A DNA stretch of 64,000 bases, from the NCBI GenBank assembly GCA_002104985.1, contig MCGO01000132.1:1-64000 (forward strand), written 5' to 3'. How positions within the stretch are numbered: the first letter of the stretch is position 1; each line of letters begins with the position of its first letter. This document shows, one piece after another, positions 20,714 through 32,849 of the stretch. Position numbers and translations under genes: made by a program. The notes beneath the pieces are model-generated. The model saw only the letters and a program-made list of their open reading frames with translations, did not search any database and was not told the origin of the DNA. This DNA is from Rhizoclosmatium globosum. Lineage: Eukaryota; Chytridiomycota; Chytridiomycetes; Chytridiales; Chytriomycetaceae.

Positions 20714-21374
20714 TTCGACATCTTTCCACCACCCTCTCACTTGTTCAAGTATTCGATAAGGAATTTATTAACAATCATCACTACATATACAGTTATAGGG
20801 CACGCCATTACAAAAAAATCTTCATCGCGAGGCAAAGTCGGAGTCACAAGGAGACCATGTGCAAAATCTTGGAATACTAAACAGATTAGACCCGAGACGA
20901 TAGCAGATATGACGCAACCTTACAAATCAAAACCCCTTATAAATCAGGGCTCCCTTTTCTGCTGCTTGTACTCATGGGCGGCGTCTCATGGGTGTGTATT
21001 CTGAAGGAGCATGAAAAGGAGAATACATGTCAGGGTCCATGTGCACAATTGGCACATGAGCAAGACACATGCGTCTGTTGGTGGCGTGGTAAAGCATGAG
21101 TTGGGCCATGTGTAGAGAGTGATGAACGACTGGAATCAACACAACTCAAGGTGAAGGGGAACCACTGATCCAGACAGACTCTACCTAATCTACAAATGAA
21201 TATTTACTCTCAATGTAGAGTCGAGATGTCTGTGTTGTGTTATCACAAAAGGTCAACTTATCTTCCCATTGACAAGATAGGTATAATGTGTCAAAGCTTT
21301 GTAGTTTGCTGAACGTGGAGTTAATTTATGCCGGCGTGACTTGCATTTCCATCTTCCTTCTTCTTTTCCATCCA
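20714..21374. other. Divergent intergenic region
   Basis: This is the shared upstream region of the WOPR gene (minus) and the NAT9-like gene (plus), ~660 bp. A plus ORF (20687-21004) shows no features. A TACATATACA stretch near 20782 is AT-rich but not a convincing TATA box. Confidence 0.45.
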
Positions 21375-22096
21375 ATGAAAGTCAATTCAAACCACATTGT
21401 GCACGGCAAAACTGTCGTCCTAGTTCCATACAAGACCCACCATGTTGATACATATCACAAGTGGATGATGGATCCCTTCTTGCTGGGTAAAAGCCGCAAT
21501 CCTCTCCTCACAAAGCAGTTCCTAACTCAACGAAACCCCAGAAATGACAGCCTCAGAGCCGCTCTCCATTGAAGAAGAACATGAAATGCAGCAATCCTGG
21601 GCTGTAGATGAAACAAAACTGACCTTCATCGTTCTCAGTAAAGATATGGATGGGAAACTGAACGGATCACCTGCCGCTGAAGCTGCGCTTGGAGGCATGA
21701 TTGGAGATGTGAATCTGTATTTCACAGACTTTGAAGATCCTATTGGGAAGCCTGAAATCGAAGTCATGATTGCTGGTGAGCCTTGTCTAGTGTTGAGAAC
21801 GATAGTTGACACCTTACATAAAAGAGCCTTCCATGCGAAGAAAAGGAGCCGGACTTGAGGCATTACAGCTCATTATGCAATATGCTATGCAGAACGTCCC
21901 TGGAATCCACACATTCGTCTCCAAAATATCTTTGAAGAATGAACCATCTCGAACACTTTTCACCCAGAAACTTGGATACAAAGAAGTGAAGATTGTTGAA
22001 GCATTCGAGGAAGTCACGTTAGAGAGGGCAGTGTCCGCTGCCGAGTTTCATGGAAAGCTGGAGATCCAGGAATACAACCAAATCATAAAAGAGTAA
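21375..22096 (+). CDS. NAT9-like GNAT N-acetyltransferase
   Basis: This belongs to the GNAT fold family around N-acetyltransferase 9. It opens MKVNSNHIVHGKTVVLVPYK. TASEPLSIEEEHEMQQSW, FIVLSKDMDG, MIGDVNLYFTD and EIEVMIAEPSMRRKGAGLEA follow. The last is the acetyl-CoA-binding R-x-x-G-x-G/A segment and is created by splicing. Exons 21375-21486, 21542-21775 and 21825-22096 give 205 aa, the family's usual length. The substrate is not established in this lineage. Its stop lies 40 bp from the stop of the convergent DHTKD1-like gene. Confidence 0.88.
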
Positions 22097-22135
22097 ACAA
22101 AGTTGTTATTTCAAACTTATATATAAAGAAATTGT

Positions 22136-25100
22136 TCAAGCAAAAGCTCCAGCAATCAAACCAGCTTGCTCAGCCTTGTATCGGGCTCCGATACCTGTCG
22201 CTGGCACAGCCAAAGTCTTGCGACCTACGTAACGCAACTTGGCGCCTTCTGGGAGAAGCTGTTCCAGCCTTGGGGCGATGAAAGTGTAGCTTCCTTGGTT
22301 CTGTGGTTCTTCCTGGACCCACAAGAATTCTGCAAGTAATCACCGTTAATAATCAAAATCAAGATGAAAAATAAAAATAGTGCGTACCAGTAGCGTTAGG
22401 GTAAGATTCCAAAGTCTTCTTGACCTCGTTCCATGGGAATGGAGCGATTTCTTCCAATCGAACAAGGGCAACGTTGTTGACGAGTCCCTTGGCCTCTCTC
22501 TCCTTGACCAAATCGTAGTACAACTTTCCAGACAAGAAAACGACTCGTTTAGCATCACTTGGCGATGGCGCATCAGCAAGAACAGGTTGGAAGCTAGTTC
22601 CTGGACCCATCTCAGAAAGGCTGGAAACAACGTTAGGATGACGGAGAAGAGTCTTTGGTCCAGCAATGATAAGTGGTCTACGGTAGTTGCGGATCATCTA
22701 GTGAAGAAAGATTCTTAGAAAGCGATGAACAAGACTCGATTTGAACCAACCTGACGTCTCAACAAGTGGAACATTTGAGCAGGTGTAGTTGGGTAAACGA
22801 CATGCATATTGCAGTTGTCTGGGGTTGGATCAGCATAGTCGAACTTGGCGTCAGTAAGCTGCACAATCAACGATTAACTGCTAGAATCCACACTATAAAT
22901 TGATTCAATACAAACCTGCAAGAATCTCTCAATTCTGCAACTAGAGTGCTCAGGTCCAGCACCATCATAACCGTGTGGCAGCAACATAACCAAACCAGTC
23001 TGTCTCAACCACTTGCTTTCACTGCTTGAAAGGAAAGTATCAATGATGATCTGAGCACCGTTGAAGAAGTCTCCGAACTGGGCCTCCCAAATAACCAAAC
23101 GGTTGGGGTTCTCCCAACTGACTCCAACCTCGAAACCAAGAACCGCAAATTCACTCAAGTTGGAGTTAGCAATCTCCATCTTTCCAGTCTGGGACTCTGT
23201 GATGTGGTTCAATGGAATGATAACATGCTCGTCAGTCTGGTCAACAAGCATCGCGTGACGTTGTGAGAATGTTCCACGACCAACATCCTGACCAGAGATA
23301 CGGACGTTGTAATCCTGGAGGAGGAGGGATCCAAATGCAAGTGCTTCACAAGTAGCCCAGTCAAGACCGGTTCCAGCCTCAATTTTAGCCAATCGAGGTG
23401 TAATGTGGAACTTTGAGAGACGGCTGTGTGGGGTCTGTCAAGGAGAACATAAATAATCAACATTTTCAGCAAAATAAAACTCACGATTCCATGGGTAGCA
23501 ACTGAAGCAACTCCGACCTGCTTGAGAGTCTCAATATCAACACCAGTCTCGACTGGAACAGTAGTGTCGCGAGCAATATCCATGCCAGCCCACTTGCCCT
23601 TCAAGGTGTCAGCCTCAGGCTTGAAGTCATAACTGGCCTCCAACTGAGAATCCAAGAAGGAGGTGTAAGAGTTGCGGACCTCGTCAATCTCTTGTTGAGT
23701 GACAACACCCTCCTTGACAAGCTTCTCCTCGTACAACTTTGGAACACTGCGGCGACCACGGATGTGCTTGTACATGACTGGTTGAGTAAATGCCGGCTCG
23801 TCGAGCTCGTTGTGACCCATACGACGGTAAGCAATCAAGTCAATAATGACATCCTTGCGGAACTTGTTGCGGTATTCAAAGGCAATCTTGGTCGCAACAG
23901 CAACATCCTAAACATAAATTGTAAGAACTACTTCAGTTTCGGATCCAATCTTGCCTCTGGGAAGTCAGCATTGACGTGAATAACAGGAGCATCAATGATC
24001 TTTCCAACGTCACTGCTGTAAATGGTACTTCTAGCATTCTGAGCTTGGGTAGTGTATCCAATTTGGTTGTTGACAATCAAGTGGATGCTTCCACCACAAG
24101 TGTAGTGTGGAAGGTTGGAGAGAGCCAAGGTTTCCATAACAACACCCTGTCCAGCAAAGGCACTGTCTCCGTGAAGCTGCACGCAAAGCACACGATCACC
24201 GACATCACATTCTGGAGTAGAGTTGCCTCCTGGAGTGATGGATTTCAAAAGGTCAAACTGCTTAGCACGAGCCTTTCCGGCAGAGACAGGGTTGATTGCT
24301 TCAAGGTGCGATGGGTTGTGAAGGAGAGAAACGTGGACTGGGTCACGAGCAGATGGATACTTGAGATCAACGGATTGAGCAATCTGTCATCAATTGTGAG
24401 TTATGCAGGAAGAAAACTATCTGCGTGAACATACGTGAGAGAGCACATCACCAGCTCCAGGAATGTCTTCTGGGAACTCAGAGTTACCCTTGATTTTGTT
24501 GAAGAGAGCTTTTGGCGAGAATTGCAGCAAATCGGTCAATAAGTTGAGTCTACCACGGTGAGGCATTCCAATGACAACATCCTTCACGTTTGCTATTGAA
24601 ATTTTCACATTAATAAGTTAAGTGAGGCATTGTTAACAAACCTTCGCCAGACAACTTGAACAACTCATCCATAACAACCATCATAGACTCAGCACCTTCC
24701 AAACCATATCTCTTCACCTGAGGGAATCTCTTGGCCATGAAGTGGTCGAAAGCCTGTACAAACCATCAGCACTTTGAGATGGGAACCAAGTGAAAAACAA
24801 ACCTCGGAACGGCTCAACAAGTGCAAGATTCTCTTTTGCGATTCAACCTCGACCTTCCTGTCGGCATAGAGAGTCTCCACAAGCTCATTACACCATCTAC
24901 GTTCGCTCACGTTCTAAACGAAGTGAAAGATTAGGGAAAGCCTCAAAAAGGTGTTGGGTAGGAGATCTGGTTCCGAAAAGGGCCCAACTCAAACGCCAAA
25001 CACCACCAAAAATACGACAAAAACCTACCGGCAAGTGAGCAAACTCAAATCCAACAGACCCGGCGTAGGTTCTGTTCAAACGCTCGACAATCTGGTTCAA

Positions 25101-25547
25101 AGTCATCACGTTTTTGCCCTCGGTTCCAGTGTTGACGATTCCGTTCACGTCGAATGTCATGTCTCCAGAGAGGCCGTAACGCGATGGGTCAAGTTGGTAG
25201 ATGGCAGATGGGTCCGATGGTGTCAGGGACAGGGGGTCGAGCGAGGCAAGACGGTGACCCAAGCTGCGGTAGTACGACACGAAACGGAGCAAGTTGGATG
25301 CATTTGCACGGTTGGCCAGTTGCTCGGGAGTGTCTGGGTAATTTCGGAAGGATGATTAGTACTTAGGGGTAGTTGAAGTCTGGCGGTGGGTCAAAAGCTT
25401 ACAGTCTGGAATGGAACGGACGACAGGCTCACGGAACCCATACACCTGATCGCGAGTGTAGTGGTACTTTCGCGACAGAGAAGGGATACTTGGTCGGGTG
25501 AAGAGGGCGGGTGAAGGACCCCTGATGGTGGCGTTTCGAGCAAACAT
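22136..25547 (-). CDS. DHTKD1: DHTKD1-type 2-oxoadipate/2-oxoglutarate dehydrogenase E1
   Basis: This is a thiamine-diphosphate-dependent E1 component acting in mitochondria. It decarboxylates a 2-oxo acid and passes the acyl group to a lipoyl E2. ThDP/metal motifs include [25 protein letters not shown] and [13 protein letters not shown]. Others are [47 protein letters not shown] and [16 protein letters not shown]. The N-terminus goes directly from a short transit-like leader ([10 protein letters not shown]) to [14 protein letters not shown]. The ~100-residue 2-oxogl_dehyd_N region of canonical OGDH is missing, which fits DHTKD1 (2-oxoadipate, lysine/tryptophan breakdown). About a dozen introns are inferred (e.g. 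25334-25402) for roughly 900 aa. Canonical OGDH is the alternative. Confidence 0.85.
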
Positions 25548-25703
25548 TTCTTCCGATATATCCCGTCCCAAATCTCCTCCCTTTCACAACCAAGATCACT
25601 GCTTTATGCTTTCTCCTGCTTTTAGCTAAGTATTGCGTTATAGAGAATAGAAGAATAATTAAGCTTTTATTCGGAACGTCTGCCGGCCATATGAGAAAAA
25701 ACC

Positions 25704-27391
25704 TTAGAAGATCCCCTTCTTTGCATTGTCAATAATGGCACGAGAAATGATCAATCGCTGAATCTGTGAAGTACCCTCGTAAATCATGAAGATTCTAGGA
25801 CAATTGTATTAGCGTCTTACGACAGATATAATACCAACTTACTTGGCATCTCTCATGAGCTTCTCGACTGGGTATTCACTGTTGAATCCGTTTCCTCCAA
25901 AGATTTGTACAGCATCAGCAGCGTTCTTATTGGCAACTTCAGAGGCCATAGCCTTGGCCATGGAGGCATAGAGTGTGTTTCTCTCTCCGTTGTCTCTCAA
26001 CCAAGCAGTCTTGTGAACAAGACCACGAGCAGCCTCAACTCCAATAGCCATATCAGCGAGCATAAAGGCAACAGCTTGGTGCTCAGCAATTGGCTTGCCC
26101 ATTGTCTTACGCTCTAAAGAGAAGATATGAGATTGGGAAAGAAGAAATCAATGCACTCACCAAGAGAGTACTTCAAGGCTTCCTCGTAAGCTCTAGAGAA
26201 GCATTGATAATCAGACTTTGGTTTCTTAGTAAAAACCGAAAAATCACACACCTTCTGGCAAGTCCAACAGCAGCACTCGCGACAAGTGGTCTTGTCACGT
26301 CAAACGCACCCATAGCAAGCTGGAAACCCTTTCCGATGTCACCAATACGGTTTTCATCAGAAACCTCAACATCCTCAAAAGTGATTCCACGGGTGTCAGA
26401 ACATCTTTGACCCATGTTAATCTCCTTCTTTCCAACAGTAATTCCTGGGGAGTTAGCATCAACGACGAAACCAGTGAAGGCCTTTCCTGTTTTGAAATGA
26501 ATGTGAGTGTGTTTTTTATATGACTCTAAGGGGAAACTAACCTGGACCAGCGTTGGCGTCGGTCTTAGCGAGAACAAAGTACCAGTTAGCCTTTCCTCCG
26601 TTAGTAATCCACATCTTGCTTCCTATTATTTCACAGAATTAATTTAAGCTGGATGCATGAAATTTCAGACGCACCAGAAATACTCCAGGAGTTTCCCTTC
26701 TTGACGGCCTTCGTGGCGATACCAGCGACATCACTTCCAGCAATTGGTTCAGTGACACAGTAAGCACACATGAGAGGCTCCTCGGTCATACGTCCCAAAT
26801 ACTTCTTCTTGAGTGCATCGCTGGCACCAAGAATGACTGGAGCTTCCTGCAAACAGATACATGAGTACTAAATCTATGAGCAAGTTAAAAAAAAGCTTGT
26901 TACCGCAAGGCCGTTAGCTTCAGCGGCAGTCTGGATTCCTGAGCATCCATAGGACATTTCCTCCGAGATAAGCGAGCAGTCAAGGACACCGAGGCCGAGA
27001 CCACCGTACGCCTCTGGAATGTGGGTGTTGAGAAGCCCGACCTCCCAGGCCTAGCAGAAGGTGTTAAAGAGGGTCTGCACACGTGGGGGGGCCATTCATG
27101 AGAGCCACACCTTTTTCAGAATTTCCGATGGGTACTCTCCGGTGCGGTCGTGGTGCGCAGCGTTTGGCGTGATTTCCTTCGCGGTGAAAGAGCGGGCGAG
27201 TTCCTGGAGCTCGAGCTGTTCTGGCGTAAGGGCGAGGTTGATGCGCGTGGCGGCCGAGGCAGAGAAGAACTGGGCCGCGCCAGGCCAGGGCGCGTGTTAG
27301 TGTTCACTTGCGTTTAACTACTCGGACTTACCTTCTTTTGGGCGGCGAGGCGGCCGAGGCTTCGGAGTGGTGTGGCGCGAGTAGCGAACAT
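25704..27391 (-). CDS. ACADM: Medium-chain acyl-CoA dehydrogenase
   Basis: This mitochondrial flavoprotein performs the first step of beta-oxidation and passes electrons to ETF. Motifs match MCAD closely: [98 protein letters not shown]. The C-terminal [11 protein letters not shown] carries the catalytic Glu. The N-terminus ([20 protein letters not shown]) looks like a transit peptide and is split by a first intron ending just before [14 protein letters not shown]. Several more introns are inferred, for ~420 aa. Chain-length preference is by family resemblance only. Confidence 0.92.
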
Positions 27392-27738
27392 TGTTGGATT
27401 TCGATGTGCTTTTTGTTGAAATCCAAAACTGTTGCCTGCCTGCCCCCATGTGCTTGGCAGCTGCCTCCCTCTCCTCCACCCAATCTTTCTTTCATATCTG
27501 ACAAATACAATACACATCAACTCAACGAAACCGATCGGTAATTTACTGCAAACTCCGTGCCCAACTGTGTCTCCGATCCCAACCACACTCAGAACAATCA
27601 ACCAGCACAAAAATTTGTTCCATTGTTCGCTTCTTGGTATCATCTGTGGGATACATAATCTGCGGTGATCTCGTGATTGGATGAACGCGTAGTTTGAAAG
27701 GGTGGTATGAATCTTAACTTTATCTTTATTCGTTTAAG
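27392..27738. other. Intergenic, no gene seen
   Basis: This is the 5' flank of ACADM and 3' flank of the sorting nexin gene. Overlapping small ORFs have no features. Confidence 0.5.
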
Positions 27739-30700
27739 TTACTTCCCAAACAAAGCCTCTATAATGTCATCAAGGAGCATATATATCAATTGTCGATTTA
27801 GAATGCTGTTCTGAAACACCCAAAGAAATTTGAGAGCCCCTCTGCGGGCATTCTTTTTGCCTACTACCTTGCCTAATAGCGCAAGAGATAGATGTATCAT
27901 TTTCGAGGACGACGTTTGGCGACATTTTGCTATTGATGCGTCAGAATATGCTGTCACGAAAGGGTTCTATACCTTTCTGTTCTGGCGTTCGAATGGGCCA
28001 AACAGTGTCGAACAAGCTGGTTTTCAAATATTCGATTCGAGAAACCATGAATTCTTCACAGAAAACACTCTTCAAGCTGTCTGTTACTCGACGCTCGATG
28101 GCTCCACCAAGAATGTGCTGCAGGACAAGATTCAAGGCCTTTCTGCGAATAAAATTGCCCTTCTCCTTCAACTCAAAGATTTCAGTGATGAGATCAAATA
28201 AAAGGTCGACAGTATCGGTGTTGTTTTCTGGACGGCTTTTCAGTGCAGCTACCTCTTCAGCATTTAAACTGACACTATTAAACCGAGATTGAGGCTTCGT
28301 ATGGCGTTTGATGTTTTCTTCAAACTTGTGAAAGAGGTTTTTGACAAACTGTTTTTTCTTTTTGTTTTCAGCCTTGCTATCGTGGGTACTAACTGTGTCA
28401 TTGTAGAGTAATCGAATGATATCTGTATGACATATGAACTTGCGAAACTCAATTGATTTACAGATATCCACATGTTTCAACAGGTTCTGAAGAAACTGAT
28501 ATCAGCACCCCAGAAACACATCATTATACTCGCCTGAAGGTACGTTTCCAGCAATTTACGTCTATTCTCCATAAAGCGCTTTCGGAACTTTAAAACGCCT
28601 TTGAATATCTTATTCTGGGGTGCTTCATATTGGTTTACAACGGGAAAGTGGGATTTCAACGTTTGATGCAGGGTAATGAATTCCGAGAATTTGCGATGAA
28701 CAATCCAACTATTGAGCAGTAAGCCTCATACCACACAATTCAATGACTTACCCAGACTGAAGTCCCTCAGCATTTGTCAAGTGCACTTCGACAGTGAAGT
28801 GTGTAAGATCTCTTCCATCCTCATCACACCTTATGATCACTGAAGTGGATTTCTAATATAATTTTAGACCAAAAATTATAAGAGTAAGATCTTACCGGAG
28901 AGATAAGGTTTTGAATATCGCGATCTTTACAGGCAGCCTTTTCGGTTTCAAGTCTTTTCAGTTCAACTTCCAAGCCTGCTTTCATCAAATTGAGAGCCCG
29001 TATTCGACTTGCTGATAAATCTAGTTGTGCCGAATTCGCTAAATGTTCCTGTACATCTTCTAACTCAGACCTTGTGTTCTCCATGACCTCATCCAATTCA
29101 ATAATTCTTGGCGTTGATAATGCAGGAAGTAGAATATCAGCTTGGGTGACTCCTTTCTTCTCTAACGTGGCTGAATCTACGAAAGGGCCGTCCTCTGAAA
29201 CCTCCATTTCCTCGAGAACAGTTTCATAACTCTCAGACCAAGTCCGATCAAGCGCGTTATCATTGCACGATTCATTGCCTGAACTTTCTGCTTCGGCATC
29301 TGAGTTGATTTTCTTTCTACCTAAATTTGGTCTGAAAGACTTGATGGTTTCAGCACCATTTGCAACTCGTTGTAGAATCCCTTTCGCAGCGGACTTAATC
29401 AAATCAGATCCTTGGATCAGCGTGGATCTTCGATTTGATCCTTGGATAAAAGGATTCTTGTCACTTAGGGTGTCAGAGGTTTGGGTTGAAGTTCGAGTTG
29501 GAGATTGATGTGACTTTCTACGTAACACAGAAACAAGAGAGTTACTATTCGTAGGAGATTCTTTAAGAGTTTTTGCTGAGGAATGCATTGAACCAGGTGG
29601 CGAGGCTGAAAGAGCATCAGTTGAACCAGTTCTGCTTGGAGACTGCCTTCTACTTTTCAAGAACCGAAATGGCTCTAAGGTGAATTTCTCTTTGTTCGAT
29701 TGAGTCCCTGGTTTGGGGAATTCTTCCAATGATTGGGATTGAAGTCGATGGAACGGTTTTGGTTTTGTGATCGTCTCGATTGAAGCACTGGATACACGCT
29801 TTCTCCCCAAACTTTGAGTAGATTCATCGGTTTTCAAAGGCTCTGAGCGAGGAGACATTGTTTGCTTCGGACTTCTCATGCTGCTGCTTCGCGTCATGGA
29901 GTTGTTAGCCGATTTTGGCTCATCAGGTTGCTGTTTTTTTGATTTCCAGCAGCTTAAAGACGATAGTTCCTCCAAAGCCTTTTTCTTGAGCTTCTTCATT
30001 AGGCCGATAGTTTTTTCTTCGTCAGATTCATCAGAACAGTCTACCTCCTCTGTCGTCGGTAGTAACCCTCTTGATTGTTGTTGCATTCCAAAGATATCAA
30101 ACGACTTGCGCTTCTTCATTTTTGCTCTCAATTCAGGTGACTTAATTCTTCTATCCGCAAATGTTTTCCACCGCACCGGTAATTCATCGTCACTCCCGTC
30201 ATCATCACTTGTTTCCTTCAATGGAATTATATAAGAACGAATGTATTCATCGTCGTTAACTTCGGTCGCGTCGGCCATCAAGTCTTTGTCCTTTGCCTTC
30301 ATCCAATGCAAAGCAGCAAACAACTTTTTTGACGGAAGTTTGGACCATCGTCGGATTTGTAATGGCCCACTGTTACTGTCAGCCTGGTTTTCAATAGTTT
30401 CACAGTTTCCATCGTCTAAATCCTCGGCTATACAGCTCATCATGTCTTCACATTGTGAGGATTTCAAAAAGGAGCAGTATTCGACGCTTTCCAGCTCCTC
30501 TATAATGCTATGACGTAGTTTCCACAACGGTTCCAAATCATTCAATAGCACTAACGGCTGATTTGATGTCCCAATCGTATTTAATGCATTTAAGATTTTC
30601 TCGTGAAGTGTTTGTAAATCATCCTTCAAATTCTCAGATTCTTGAATATGGGTGCCCGCAATGCTCCAAAACCGTGAGTTGACTTCTGTTTCAAGGAAAG

Positions 30701-32643
30701 TTTTGATCGAATCCATAATCACTGGTGACACACTTATATCTTCAGTGTCATAAAAATCAGCCAGGTCAAAATACGAATCCTGTAACACTGTTGCAGTTGA
30801 CAATCGCGATGACTGAGATTCTAGAACATGCCGATGCTCGGCTGGATTGCCTTCTGAAATCATAAGACCAGTTTGAGCTTCGATATCTGAAAGCTTTGTC
30901 CACAGTTGATAATAGTGAGGCCGAACTGAGTTCGTCCGAGGCAAAAGTGAATCAAATTCTTGGAAGAATGACCGTAATTGTCCTGACTTCAAAATTTCCT
31001 CGAGTGGAGGGACATTGGACTTTTCTTGATTTGACCCCCCATTTTTCTGTGAAGGAGACATTAATTAATCTAAGCAACAACAGCACGAAATTAACCTGTC
31101 TTTTCAAGACCCTTATTCTTCGCTTCACTCGTTTTACCGCCTTATGATATAGCTTAATCCGATGCTTTATGTCTTTGACTTGAATCAGTTCGCCGTAATT
31201 CCCTTTTGCGAGGCTCTCTGTATGAATGGATTAATACTGACTGTTTTACCTGGCTTGATTGTTACCCATTCGAGCTTTATCTGCCATAATTTCGTTCTGA
31301 ATACATTCCTTCATTTTCATGGCATCCTTTAAGATAGTACATGACTTGATTTCATCCAAAATATCCTCTATATTTCCGTTGGAGATCATGGCTGCGATTC
31401 CAGAATCAAGGAGCGACTGTGGGACTGGCTGTTTGTCCTCCCGCTCAACATCTTCCTCATTTATTTGTTTTTCCACAGCCTCAGATATTCTTTTTGCCAA
31501 GACATGTTCTTGACTCATGACGTGGTCTCCCTAGAATTTGAATCTTAACCCCTCAAAACTCTATGAAACAATTACCAATGTATCGAATATTTGATTCCAA
31601 TAATCAGAATCAGATAGTATATCAATTCCTGCTTTCAGAACCTGATCCGCCAATAACTCAGTCATTAGAGTTGAAAAGATAGAACTTTTTGTATCATTCT
31701 CAAACAACTTTGGCAATAATTGTCGCACAATCCCTTTCAAATATTCAATCTCACTCAATTTGTGAGATAATTTTTCTGGCCCCTCAGCCGTCCATGACTT
31801 GAGTGCTGAATGTAACTCTCCGTCTTTATAGCATTGTACCAAAAGGGCCTCGTCAATTGTCTCCGATCCAGCTGACTGAATTTTCGAGTTATTTGATGTA
31901 ATTTTAGAAGCTTTAATGGCGGCTAATCTGCAGTCTTTGATGTGCTGTGTGATTTTTGGTACTAATTTGAGAGAAACGAGAGCAGTGAAGTCAATATTGG
32001 ATGATTTTCGTCCAATCTCGGTGATGGCAGATATGATCGCGAACTCTATGACTTCAAGGACTTTTGCATCGTCATCTCCTTGAGTGATTATGTTGACGAT
32101 TGGAGTTAAAGTCGTTTTTGAAAATGCAGAGACGACTTCCATTAGAGGCTTTTCAGTGCTTGGAGCAAGTGGAATTACAACCTGAAGTTTCATCGAAGTC
32201 GATTTTGATTCGGTAACTGTTGGTTTCGCAATGAAGGCTGAGTGGGGCAGTAGATAACGTGAAGGTTCGCGAACGAGCTTTCCGAGTTGTTTCGCCTTCA
32301 CCACAACCCCACCATCTGATAAAAATAAATTCCATATACCAATAAGTACTAGTATGTGGTATAATGTAGCTCTGAAGGTCGGTGAGGAATAGCAGAGTAG
32401 AAATATGAAGTAGAGAGTGGCGGAATACAAAGGCCTCTTCACGATTGAATACAGTGTTGACGAAATAGCAGAGTGAATGGATGCATGGATAAACTCTAAT
32501 GCTTCCTTCGAAGTCACAAGGTGTTTCAGTGGCATCCTCGTTTGTGGAAGTGACAATTCCAAAAAAGGAGTTTCACTCGTTTGAAAAAAAGAATAATTCA
32601 GTTGTACAAAAAATTGTGTTTTGAATTGAAATAAATGTTGCAT
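27739..32643 (-). CDS. PXA-RGS-PX-Nexin_C sorting nexin (Mdm1/SNX13/SNX25-like)
   Basis: Eight exons fit in frame (1,532 aa): 32643-31576, 31530-31250, 31213-31096, 31046-28896, 28852-28752, 28708-28534, 28486-27973 and 27929-27739. The order is hydrophobic N-terminal segments, PXA domain, RGS-like region (LEEILKSGQLRSFFQEFDSL), ~450 Ser-rich basic residues and a predicted coiled coil (LEVELKRLETEKAA). PX follows (FTVEVHLTN...WIVHRKFSEF, KIFKGVLKFRKRFMENRRKL), then Nexin_C (DLLFDLITEIFELKEKGNFI, NARRGALKFLW, LLDDIIEALFGK). Relatives tether ER to vacuole, endosome or lipid droplets. Intron 28487-28533 has a GC donor and 31214-31249 is 36 bp. The RGS domain is divergent, and GAP activity is doubtful. 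Confidence 0.85.
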
Positions 32644-32718
32644 GCTGTATCAATACCCCACTCAAGTATCAACTGATTCAGCACACCATTCATACAAAAA
32701 CTTAGGGAATGAAACGTG

Positions 32719-32726
32719 TATAAAAG
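32719..32726 (+). promoter_or_regulatory. Candidate TATA box for the first channel gene
   Basis: TATAAAAG lies 123 bp upstream of the channel ATG at 32850, inside the short divergent region shared with the sorting nexin gene (ATG 32643). Position and perfect consensus support it. There is no experimental evidence. Confidence 0.5.
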
Positions 32727-32849
32727 TGGCTCAAACAGCGTTAAATTCAAAGCAACGACTTAACAGACTAGGTTGTGAAAATTAAAGTGACTATTGGAAA
32801 GAAACGTCTGACCACCGGGAACCTGAGAAAATTGTAAATCTGACGAATA

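Noticed and set aside
22136..25547. First reading as canonical 2-oxoglutarate dehydrogenase (KGD1)
   Set aside because: The N-terminal E1 domain typical of KGD1/OGDH is missing and several blocks match DHTKD1 better, so the call was changed.
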